A DNA stretch of 64,000 nucleotides from Lysobacter soli (GTDB taxonomy: Bacteria; Pseudomonadota; Gammaproteobacteria; Xanthomonadales; Xanthomonadaceae): contig NZ_QTJR01000001.1 of NCBI RefSeq assembly GCF_003382285.1, forward strand, positions 248,001 to 312,000. Reading direction: 5' to 3'. The notes below the pieces were generated by a model. That model was not told the origin of the DNA and did no database searches. It was given only the letters and a program-made list of their open reading frames with translations. Shown piece after piece: positions 7,526 through 14,828 of this stretch (its first letter is position 1; each line of letters starts with the position of its first letter). Position numbers and translations under genes: made by a program.

Positions 7526-10504
7526 TCAGAAGTTGAAGCCTAGCGAGAGCTTGAAGGTACGGGTTGGCAGCGCCTGTGCAAGCGGGATGCCGAATTCGGG
7601 GTTGGGCGAATTGAAGCCACCGGGGTAATCCTGGTAGCTGTTGTAGTTCGCCCAGTCGAACACGTTCAGGATGTCGGCGCGGGCCCACATCCTGAAGCCC
7701 GCGCCGGTGTCGAATTCCTTCATCGCCGCAATGTCGAACTGCTTGCTGCCATACGTGCCATCCGGCTTGTACTGGTCGATGAAGCAGTTGTCGGGCTGGT
7801 CGACGTTCACGCAGTTCACGAAGTAGCGCGGCGGCTGCGAGGTCAACGTCAGCTTGGCCGACAGCGTCGTGTTCCACGGACCGTCGTAGATGCCGGTGGC
7901 GACCAGGCGATGCTCCGGCACCTCGGCGTCATGCCAACCCAGCGCGGCCACGGTCGGGTAATCGAGCGAGAACACCTCCGGCGATTCGCGCTGCTCGCGC
8001 GCGTCGAGGTAGGTGTAGGCGACCGTGACGCTCCAGCCGGATTCGGCCGTGTACGGCTTTTCGGCCTTCAGGTACAGCGCGTTGGTCTTGGTCTCCAGCC
8101 CGTTGGTGCCCAGGATCAGGTTGCCGAAGGGCGCGAAGCCCTGGCCCCACGGCGGACCCCAGCTGAAGCCCGGGCGGAAGAACGAGCCGTCCGCCTGGCG
8201 GTTGCCAAGCAGGAACACGAAGCCGTCCTTGCTCTCCACGCGCGAGATCGTCACGTCGGTCAGCCAGTCGCCGACCTGGTTGCGCATGCCGAGGCTGAAC
8301 TGGTCGGAGTACGGCGTCTTGAGGTTGTTGTCGAGCATGAAGACTTCGCGCCCAAGGCCCGTCTGAGACGCGAGCGTCGACAGCACCGCCGGATCGAAGT
8401 AGGCGTCGCTCCAGTCGAGGCACGGGGTGCCCGGTGCCGGCAGCGGACGCGGACACGAGCCGTCGGCGAGACGGAAATCGATGTCGGTCGTCGGAAACGT
8501 CGACTTGGTGATCTCCAGCTGCAGCCAGTCGAACAGGTTGCGGTCGTACGCGCGGCCGGCGCCGCCGTAGATCACGTGTTCCTGGTTGGCGAACAGGTCG
8601 TACGAGAAGCCCAGGCGCGGCTGCCAGCCGTCCTTGAAGGACTTCCGGTTGCTGCCGTTGCTGATGTAACGCTCGACGTTGATGCCCGAGTTCGGGTTGT
8701 TGATCGCGGTGGAGTTGCGCAGCGCGGCGGCGACGTCGGCCGGCGTGACGTAATCCAGGTACGTCGGGCTCTTCTCGTAGTCGTAGCGCAGGCCGAGGTT
8801 GAGGATCAGCTTGTCGTTGACCTCCCAGTCGTCCTGGAAATAGATGCCGTACTGCTTGTTCGACGACGACGCCGAGCCGTCGCCCACGCCCGGAAGCGCG
8901 GTGCCGAACTTGACGTGGATCGGCTGCGTCAGGCTGGTACCGACGTCATAGGTGAACTGCGGGTAGTACGGCTGGCGCTCGGTGGCGTCGACATCGACGT
9001 CCTTGAACTTCACGCCCATTTTCAGCGTGTGGCCCTGGAAGCCGGTGAAGGTCAGGTCGTTCTGGATGCCGTAACCCTTCTGCCCCTTGTCCTGGAAGTC
9101 CGAACCGCCGCCGCTGCGCACGATGACGTTGTTGAAATCGGCGTTGCCGTTGTCGCTGCGGTTGCTGAGGATGTACGCGATGCCGCTGGTATACGGGCTC
9201 GGGTTGAACGTCGAGTCCTCGTACGTCAGGTGGAAATCGTTGAGCCACGGACCGTTGGTGTACTGGTAGCGCAGGTCCGCGCGCGTTTCCTCGTTGAGCT
9301 TGTTGGTCGCGTAGCTCGGCAGGTTCTGGCCGCCGGTGTTGGTGAGCTCTTCCTCGTCGCGGTACTTGCCGGTCAGCTCGAAGTAGTGGTTCTCGCCGAT
9401 CAGCCAGTCGACCTTGCCGAAGTACAGGTCTTCCTTGAACGGCGCGTTGAACAGGCCCGTGCCGGCTTCCGCCTGCAGGAAGTCCGGCAACTGGTCGATG
9501 GAGTAGCCGCGGCCCGGCGTGAGCGTGCGGGGCGACTCGTATTCCTTGGCTTCGTACGACAGGAAGAAATGCGCGCGATCGCGCAGGATCGGGCCGCCGA
9601 AGGTCGCGCCGTACTGCTCTTCCTTGGTCTGCACCTTGTCGTCGGCGCGCTCTTCGAACACCGTGGGCGTGCGCCAGTCGGTGGAGGTGTAATCCCAGAA
9701 GAAGCTGCCTTCGAAATTGTTCGTGCCCGAGCGCGTGGTGGCGACGATCGCCGCACTGCTCAGCTGGTCGTACTCGGCCTTGTAGTTCTGCGTGATGACC
9801 TTGTACTCGCCGATGGCCGACTGCGGGAACGGATTGCCGCGGCTGGAATCCTGGCCGCTGATGCCGCCGCGCAGCACGTAGTCCTTCTGGCCGACGCCGT
9901 CGATGTAGACGTTGATGCCGTTGGCGTTCTGCGCGCCGGACTTGATGCGCGTGGAGCCTTCGTTTCCGGTTTCGAACGCCACGCCCGGCGCGAGGTCGGC
10001 GAAGGCGAGGAAGTTGCGCGTGCCCTGCGGCAGCGACTCGATCTGCTTGTTGGTGACGTAGGTGGCGATTTCCGACGTCTTGGTTTCCGCGACCACTTCG
10101 CTGGTCACGGTGACGGCGTCGACGGTGGTCGCATCGCCGGCCGGCGCGGTTTCGGGAAGTCCGCCCGCGGACAGGTTGATCGTCGCCGTCTGGCCAACCT
10201 GCAGCGTTACGGTCTTCGTCGTCGTCTGCCCGTTGGCGACGGCGTCGATGCGGTACGTGCCCGGCGGCAGGCCGCCCAGGTTGTAGGTGCCGTTTGCCGC
10301 CTGCACTTTCCGGGTCAGGCCGGTGGCGGTGTTGGTCGCGGTGATCTGGGCTTCGGTCGCAGGCGCCGAATCGACCGTGATCTGGCCGCGGATGGTCGCC
10401 GAGGTGCTTTGCGCCATCACCGCGGGGGCGGCGACGACCAGGCAGCTGGCAAGGGCGCAGGCGAGCAGCCGGCGCGTCGGATGTCGGGGGAACCTCGAAT
10501 TCAT
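7526..10504 (-). CDS. TonB-dependent outer-membrane receptor with carboxypeptidase-regulatory-like N-terminal domain
   Basis: This 992-residue protein has a signal peptide (cut near VMAQS), then a carboxypeptidase regulatory-like beta-sandwich at about residues 35-110 (block GTYNLGGLPPGTYRIDAVA). A plug (NKQIESLPQGTRNFLAFADL) and a beta-barrel follow, ending in Phe (KLSLGFNF), the usual outer-membrane C-terminal signature. The ATG at 10504 is preceded by a strong Shine-Dalgarno (GGAGAGAGGAAG); longer upstream in-frame sequence overlaps lacI and is rejected. A LacI-type operator lies 35 bases upstream. Probable role: energy-dependent uptake of the glycan processed by the downstream GH144 operon. 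Confidence 0.94.
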   Translation of the reverse strand: MNSRFPRHPTRRLLACALASCLVVAAPAVMAQSTSATIRGQITVDSAPATEAQITATNTATGLTRKVQAANGTYNLGGLPPGTYRIDAVANGQTTTKTVTLQVGQTATINLSAGGLPETAPAGDATTVDAVTVTSEVVAETKTSEIATYVTNKQIESLPQGTRNFLAFADLAPGVAFETGNEGSTRIKSGAQNANGINVYIDGVGQKDYVLRGGISGQDSSRGNPFPQSAIGEYKVITQNYKAEYDQLSSAAIVATTRSGTNNFEGSFFWDYTSTDWRTPTVFEERADDKVQTKEEQYGATFGGPILRDRAHFFLSYEAKEYESPRTLTPGRGYSIDQLPDFLQAEAGTGLFNAPFKEDLYFGKVDWLIGENHYFELTGKYRDEEELTNTGGQNLPSYATNKLNEETRADLRYQYTNGPWLNDFHLTYEDSTFNPSPYTSGIAYILSNRSDNGNADFNNVIVRSGGGSDFQDKGQKGYGIQNDLTFTGFQGHTLKMGVKFKDVDVDATERQPYYPQFTYDVGTSLTQPIHVKFGTALPGVGDGSASSSNKQYGIYFQDDWEVNDKLILNLGLRYDYEKSPTYLDYVTPADVAAALRNSTAINNPNSGINVERYISNGSNRKSFKDGWQPRLGFSYDLFANQEHVIYGGAGRAYDRNLFDWLQLEITKSTFPTTDIDFRLADGSCPRPLPAPGTPCLDWSDAYFDPAVLSTLASQTGLGREVFMLDNNLKTPYSDQFSLGMRNQVGDWLTDVTISRVESKDGFVFLLGNRQADGSFFRPGFSWGPPWGQGFAPFGNLILGTNGLETKTNALYLKAEKPYTAESGWSVTVAYTYLDAREQRESPEVFSLDYPTVAALGWHDAEVPEHRLVATGIYDGPWNTTLSAKLTLTSQPPRYFVNCVNVDQPDNCFIDQYKPDGTYGSKQFDIAAMKEFDTGAGFRMWARADILNVFDWANYNSYQDYPGGFNSPNPEFGIPLAQALPTRTFKLSLGFNF

Positions 10505-10538
10505 ATGCTTCCTCTCTCCAAAAGCATGTCGAACCACG

Positions 10539-10552
10539 TGGAATCGTTTACA
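10539..10552. promoter_or_regulatory. LacI-family operator upstream of the TonB receptor
   Basis: TGGAATCGTTTACA is a near-perfect 14-bp palindrome centred on CG, the usual LacI-family operator symmetry. Read on the other strand it matches the site at 11662-11675 in 13 of 14 bases. It lies in the short gap between the lacI stop and the receptor start, 35 bases from the ATG, so it probably represses the receptor promoter. Confidence 0.75.
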
Positions 10553-10595
10553 GCGAACAGACACAAGGAACCGTGACGTCCCGGGGCACAGGCCG

Positions 10596-11627
10596 TCACG
10601 GAGAACGCGGAAGTAGGCGGGAACCGCTCGATTCGCGCACGATGAGCCCGGTTTCCAGCAGGTCGCTGGTGGACGCGGGCGCTTCGTCGGCCGCTTCTCC
10701 GGCGATCTGCGCGATGAGCAATCGCGCCGCGCGCGCGCCGAGTTCGGCGATGTTGACGCGAATGGTCGTGAGGGCCGGGTGCACGTAGCGTGCAAGCGGG
10801 ATGTCGTCGAAGCCGGCCACGGCGATGTCGTCGGGCACGCGCAGGCCGTCGTGCGCGAACGCGAACAGGCAGCCGAGCGCCATCATGTCGTTGGCGGCGA
10901 ACACGGCATCGGGGCGCCTCGACGAGTCGATCAGCTCACGTCCGGCACGATGGCCGGACGCTTCGTCGAAGTCGCCCTGCAACACCCACTCGGGCGTGCC
11001 GGGCAGCAGGCGCGCGAGCGCATCGCGATAACCGCGAAGACGCTCGTGCGCATCGAAGTTGTCGGCGGGACCTGCGATGAAGGCGATGCTGCGATGGCCG
11101 GACGCGACGAGGTGCTCGACCATCGCCACCGCGCCACCAAAGTTGTCCACGCGCAGTACGGCCGCGCCGTCGAGCCCCGACTGGCTGTTGATCAGCACCG
11201 TCGGCAGCGACGGATCGAGGTGTTCGCCCAGCAACGTCGGCGTTTCGGCGAACGGCGACAGGACCAGCAGCCCATCGACGCGGCCGCGCATCGCGCGCAG
11301 TGCGGCGCCCTGCTCGTCCGGATTGCCGTGGTAGCTCGATACCAGCAGGTGCAGCCGCTTGGCGCGGGCGACCTGGTCGATGCCGCGCATCAGCTCGGAA
11401 AAGAACTCGCCGTGCAGGTCGGGCAACACGACGCCGAGCGTCTGCGTGCGGCGGCTGCTGAGGCTGCGTGCGGCGGCGTGCGGGGTGTAGCGCAGTTCCT
11501 GCGCTGCCGCGAAGACGCGATTGCGGACGTCTTCGGCGACGTTCCCATGGCCGTTCAGTGCTCGCGAGACGGTGGCCACGGAGACCTGCGCGATGCGGGC
11601 GACGTCTTTGATGGTTACGCTCGGCAC
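10596..11627 (-). CDS. LacI-family transcriptional regulator
   Basis: This 343-residue repressor has an N-terminal helix-turn-helix plus hinge (TIKDVARIAQVSVATVSRAL, then YTPHAAARSLSS). A periplasmic-binding-protein-like sugar sensor follows (GVVLPDLHGEFFSELMRGID; FAANDMMALG; GFDDIPLARYVHPALTTIR). It starts at GTG 11627. Two matching palindromes, one before its own gene and one before the receptor, suggest autoregulation plus local control of the locus. The inducer is presumably a degradation product of the imported glycan. Confidence 0.95.
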   Translation of the reverse strand: MPSVTIKDVARIAQVSVATVSRALNGHGNVAEDVRNRVFAAAQELRYTPHAAARSLSSRRTQTLGVVLPDLHGEFFSELMRGIDQVARAKRLHLLVSSYHGNPDEQGAALRAMRGRVDGLLVLSPFAETPTLLGEHLDPSLPTVLINSQSGLDGAAVLRVDNFGGAVAMVEHLVASGHRSIAFIAGPADNFDAHERLRGYRDALARLLPGTPEWVLQGDFDEASGHRAGRELIDSSRRPDAVFAANDMMALGCLFAFAHDGLRVPDDIAVAGFDDIPLARYVHPALTTIRVNIAELGARAARLLIAQIAGEAADEAPASTSDLLETGLIVRESSGSRLLPRSP

Positions 11628-11661
11628 GCTGTCAGGGCCTGTGCGGAGAATGCGCGCGGAC

Positions 11662-11675
11662 TGTAAACGTTTCCA
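11662..11675. promoter_or_regulatory. LacI-family operator upstream of lacI-type gene
   Basis: TGTAAACGTTTCCA is a 14-bp CG-centred palindrome with a single mismatch between half-sites, 35 bases upstream of the GTG at 11627. That is the same offset as the operator before the receptor. A further half-site-like TGTAAAG lies at 11684-11690. It is likely an autoregulatory site overlapping the promoter. Confidence 0.75.
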
Positions 11676-11796
11676 ATTTCGAGTGTAAAGCTGGTGTTAC
11701 GCGGGCACGGCAAACGTCGCCTTCGTCGGCGTTCTTGCAGGCAACTCGACCGGTGGATGTTGCACCGCGGCACTATCGCCGGATTCGGATGCGGAC

Positions 11797-12081
11797 TCAG
11801 CCCGCCTCGGCCGGTGTCCGCGCCCGGATGGAAAGCGCATGGATGTCGGTCGTCATCAAGTCGCCCAGCGCGGCATATACCGCCCGATGACGGGCGATCG
11901 GCCCAAGGCCGGCGAAGGCCTCGCTCACCACGTCGACGCGAAAATGCCCTCGCCCGTCGGCCGCTCCGGCATGGCCAGCGTGGCGGTGGCTTTCGTCCTC
12001 GATTTCGAGCGACACCGGCGCGAGTGCGGCCTCGAGCGCGGCGCGGATGGCGCCGACACGTTGCTCGCGAGGCAGGCTCAC
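11797..12081 (-). CDS. BolA family protein
   Basis: This 94-residue cytoplasmic protein shows the BolA/IbaG-type alpha-beta core: an N-terminal helix ([16 protein letters not shown]), a glycine-rich loop with [14 protein letters not shown], and [12 protein letters not shown] near the end. BolA proteins partner with monothiol glutaredoxins in iron-sulphur handling and stress adaptation. It starts at GTG 12081, overlapping the upstream YciI-like stop by 4 nt, so the two genes are translated together. No glutaredoxin gene is nearby. Confidence 0.88.
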   Translation of the reverse strand: MSLPREQRVGAIRAALEAALAPVSLEIEDESHRHAGHAGAADGRGHFRVDVVSEAFAGLGPIARHRAVYAALGDLMTTDIHALSIRARTPAEAG

Positions 12082-12377
12082 GGCAGCACCTTGCGGAATG
12101 GCCGGACCTCCACGCGCTGGTAGACGCCGGCGGCGACGTAGGGATCGGCGTCGGCCCAGGCGCGGGCGGCATCGAGCGATTCGAACTCGGCGATGACGAC
12201 GCTGCCGCTGAAACCGGCCGGGCCCGGATCCTCGGCATCGATTGCCGGGCAGGGGCCGGCGAGCAGCAGCCGCCCGGCATCGCGCAGCGCGGTCAGGCGC
12301 GCCAGGTGGTCGGGGCGGGCCGCCAGCCGCTGGGCCAGCACGTCGTTGCCGTCATAACCTTCGATCACGTACCACAT
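12078..12377 (-). CDS. YciI-like protein
   Basis: This 99-residue protein of the YciI superfamily has a ferredoxin-like dimeric alpha-beta barrel fold. Characteristic pieces are [30 protein letters not shown] and a C-terminal FRKVLP. The His in RPDHL is conserved in the family and thought to be catalytic or ligand-binding. The ATG at 12377 was chosen over an upstream in-frame start because it begins the conserved strand. It is coupled to the BolA gene. The pairing is common in related genomes (from memory), but its function is unknown. Confidence 0.88.
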   Translation of the reverse strand: MWYVIEGYDGNDVLAQRLAARPDHLARLTALRDAGRLLLAGPCPAIDAEDPGPAGFSGSVVIAEFESLDAARAWADADPYVAAGVYQRVEVRPFRKVLP

Positions 12378-12787
12378 GCCTTCGCGCGTCCTTCCGAACC
12401 ATTGGGAACCGACCTGAATTGTAGTCGCCCCGCGGCTGGACACGGCCCGGACGAGGCCGTACCCTTGCCTTCACAAGGCCGGCTGCAGCGGCCCGACGCG
12501 ACCGGATCCCCACACCGTCGCCTCGCACGCACCCGGTGCGTCGCTGCCCCCGACGGCCTCGAGCCCGAACTCCATCGCCCGCCACGCCCCCGCGTGACGC
12601 ACCGGCGTTGGTCGTCCGGTAAGGGCCCGAGGTTCGACATATAGGAAAGGTTTCCTGACGGGAGTTCCGACCGGACCAGCATCTGTCCGGCAGGGTTCGA
12701 CCCAGCAAGTCCGTTGCATCCACGGTGGTCCGTCGACCGCCAGCCTGAGCGATAGCAGTGCCCACGGCCCGGAGGGGCCGGCTCCGA
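12378..12787. other. Intergenic region upstream of scpA
   Basis: I see no credible gene in these 410 bases between a minus-strand pair and scpA. Two small hairpins are visible: AGGAAA/TTTCCT around GG at 12643-12656, and CCGGAC/GTCCGG with an 8-nt loop at 12671-12690. A GGAGGGG Shine-Dalgarno-like run precedes the scpA ATG. It probably holds divergent promoters. Confidence 0.5.
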
Positions 12788-13702
12788 ATGACCGAAGAAC
12801 GCGCAGCCGACGCGAGCGATCCGCAACCCGTGGCCGCCCCGGCCTCCACCGCGCCACAGCAGCAGGAAATGCCGCTGGCGGTGGTGCATGGCCAGCCCGT
12901 GCTGCAGATCCCGCAGGACCTCTACATCCCGCCGGACGCGCTGGAGGTCATCCTCGAGGCGTTCGAAGGCCCGCTCGACCTGCTGCTGTACCTGATCCGC
13001 CGGCAGAACCTGGACATCCTCGACATCCCGGTGGCGGACATCACCCGCCAGTACGTCGACTACATCCAGGCCATGCACGAGATGCGCTTCGAGCTGGCCG
13101 CCGACTACCTGGTCATGGCCGCGATGCTGGCCGAGATCAAGTCGCGCATGCTGCTGCCGCGCGCGGTGAACGAGGTCGGCGAGGAAGAGGATCCGCGCGC
13201 CGAGCTGGTCCGCCGCCTGCAGGAATACGAGCGTTTCAAGAAGGCCGCCGAGGACATCGACAGCCTGCCCCGCCTGGATCGCGATACCGCGCCGGTGCAG
13301 GCCTTCGTCCCGGACCGCGCGTCGGTGCGCCTGCCGCCGCCGGTGGAGCTGAAGGAAATGCTGCTGGCGCTGCACGACGTGCTCAAGCGCGCCGAGCTGT
13401 TCACCCAGCACGCGATCAAGCGCGATGCCCTCAGTGTCCGCCAGCGCATGGGCGAGCTGCTGGAACGGTTGAAGGACGGCACGTTCCAGCGCTTCGAAAC
13501 GCTGTTCACTGCCGAGGAAGGCAAGCTCGGCATCGTGGTCACGTTCCTGGGCATGCTCACGCTGGCCAAGGAACAGCTGGTGGAGATCGTGCAGGAAGCA
13601 CCGTTCGCACCGATCTACGTCAAGTCGCTCGCGCTGCTCAAGGACGGGGAAGAGATCGAACTGAGCAGCGAGTTCGACGAGCCGGCGGCCAACGATGGCT
13701 GA
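12788..13702 (+). CDS. scpA: Segregation and condensation protein A
   Basis: This 304-residue kleisin subunit of the SMC-ScpAB chromosome condensation complex begins the conserved region at FEGPLDLLLYLIRRQNLDIL, the N-terminal SMC-binding helical part. It continues with ELAADYLVMAAMLAEIKSRM and ends in the winged-helix C-terminal domain (VTFLGMLTLAKEQLVEI). About 45 residues rich in Pro, Ala and Gln precede the core. ATG 12788 has a GGAGGGG upstream; a GTG 30 nt earlier is possible. It is followed by scpB, as in most genomes. Confidence 0.96.
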   Translation: MTEERAADASDPQPVAAPASTAPQQQEMPLAVVHGQPVLQIPQDLYIPPDALEVILEAFEGPLDLLLYLIRRQNLDILDIPVADITRQYVDYIQAMHEMRFELAADYLVMAAMLAEIKSRMLLPRAVNEVGEEEDPRAELVRRLQEYERFKKAAEDIDSLPRLDRDTAPVQAFVPDRASVRLPPPVELKEMLLALHDVLKRAELFTQHAIKRDALSVRQRMGELLERLKDGTFQRFETLFTAEEGKLGIVVTFLGMLTLAKEQLVEIVQEAPFAPIYVKSLALLKDGEEIELSSEFDEPAANDG

Positions 13703-13750
13703 GTTCCGGACCGCACGCTCCCGCTACACCGCAACAACCGCAACGTCCTT

Positions 13751-13776
13751 GGATTCCCGCTGACGCGGGAATGACG
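13751..13776. repeat. Short inverted repeat (ATTCCCGC...GCGGGAAT type)
   Basis: ATTCCCGC (13753-13760) and GCGGGAAT (13765-13772) flank a 4-nt spacer and are followed by GACG, in the scpA-scpB gap. It is one of about ten related elements in the window (40061, 40116, 46809, 46861, 49578, 49653, 54738, 58491, 58579). Confidence 0.8.
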
Positions 13777-13808
13777 AGCAAACGCAGACGCAGGGCAAAG
13801 ATCCCTTC

Positions 13809-14828
13809 ATGGACCAACCACTGATCACCCGCATCGTCGAGGCCGCGTTGCTGGCCGCGAATCAGCCGCTGACGCTGGCGCAGCTGCACGCGCTGTTCCC
13901 CGAAGACCAGCCGGCCCCGCCGGACAGCGTCGAACAGGCGCTGGAAGCCCTGCGCGCCGGCTGCGAGGACCGCGGCGTCGAACTGGTCGAGGTGTCCTCG
14001 GGCTTCCGCTTCCAGGTCAAGGCCGACGTGCACCCGTGGGTCGCGCGCCTGTGGACCGAGCGCCAGACCCGTTACACCCGCGCCACGCTGGAAACCCTGG
14101 CGCTGATCGCCTACCGCCAGCCGATCACGCGCGGCGAGATCGAGCAGGTCCGCGGCGTGGCGGTCAACAGCAACATCATCAAGGCGCTGGAAGAGCGCGA
14201 GTGGATCCGCGTCGTCGGCCACCGCGACGTACCTGGCAAGCCGGCGCTGTTCGGCACGACGAAGGTGTTCCTGGACTACTTCGGCCTCAAGCGCCTGGAC
14301 GAACTGCCGCCGCTGTCGGAGCTGAAGGACATCGGCGAACTCGAACCGCAGCTGCAGTTCGAAGGCACGCCGGCGCCGATCGCGGCGGGCGTGGCCGACG
14401 AAGCCGCGGCGTCCAACGCCGAAGCGGCCGATGCGTCGGACGAGCCGGCGAACGAGGCGGCCGCGGACGACACCGCCACCGCCCCGTCGGATGCGGATGA
14501 AACCGGCGCCGAAGCAGGCGACGACATCGGCGATGAAGCCGCGGCCAGAGATACCGCCGACGCCGACGAGAACGAAACACCGGAAGCGGCCGCCGACGAG
14601 GCGACCGAAAACGAAACCGAAGCCGAAGCCGAAGCCATCGACGACGAGGTCGCCGACCTCGACATCGACGAAAACGAATACGCCCTGCAGGGCGACCCCG
14701 AAGCCGCGCCGGGTGAGCGCGCGGCGGACGAGAACGATCACGAGCAAGACAACGCCGTCGAGACGACGACCGTTCCCACCGATGACGAAGCCGAACTGGC
14801 CGAGTCGGAGCAACACAAAAATGACTGA
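13809..14828 (+). CDS. scpB: Segregation and condensation protein B, with long acidic tail
   Basis: This 339-residue protein has residues 1-190 as the ScpB tandem winged-helix core (ITRIVEAALLAANQPLTLAQ; TRATLETLALIAYRQPITRG; GLKRLDELPPL). Residues about 195-339 form a low-complexity tail dominated by Ala, Glu and Asp. The core bridges ScpA and the SMC heads during chromosome condensation. The tail adds about 150 residues to a family usually near 180-200 and is presumably disordered. Its stop overlaps the rluB start by 8 nt, so scpB and rluB are coupled. Confidence 0.96.
   Translation: MDQPLITRIVEAALLAANQPLTLAQLHALFPEDQPAPPDSVEQALEALRAGCEDRGVELVEVSSGFRFQVKADVHPWVARLWTERQTRYTRATLETLALIAYRQPITRGEIEQVRGVAVNSNIIKALEEREWIRVVGHRDVPGKPALFGTTKVFLDYFGLKRLDELPPLSELKDIGELEPQLQFEGTPAPIAAGVADEAAASNAEAADASDEPANEAAADDTATAPSDADETGAEAGDDIGDEAAARDTADADENETPEAAADEATENETEAEAEAIDDEVADLDIDENEYALQGDPEAAPGERAADENDHEQDNAVETTTVPTDDEAELAESEQHKND

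Noticed and set aside
4470-7877. A single 1135-codon open frame spanning the binding protein and the GH144 gene on the minus strand
   Set aside because: Only the part from the GTG at 5783 encodes recognisable protein; the upstream part is the wrong frame of the GH144 gene, which has its own well-supported frame.
7910-10576. An 888-codon open frame opposite the TonB receptor gene
   Set aside because: Antisense shadow typical of high-GC DNA; its translation is Arg/Val/Ala-rich without domains, while the opposite strand encodes a full receptor.
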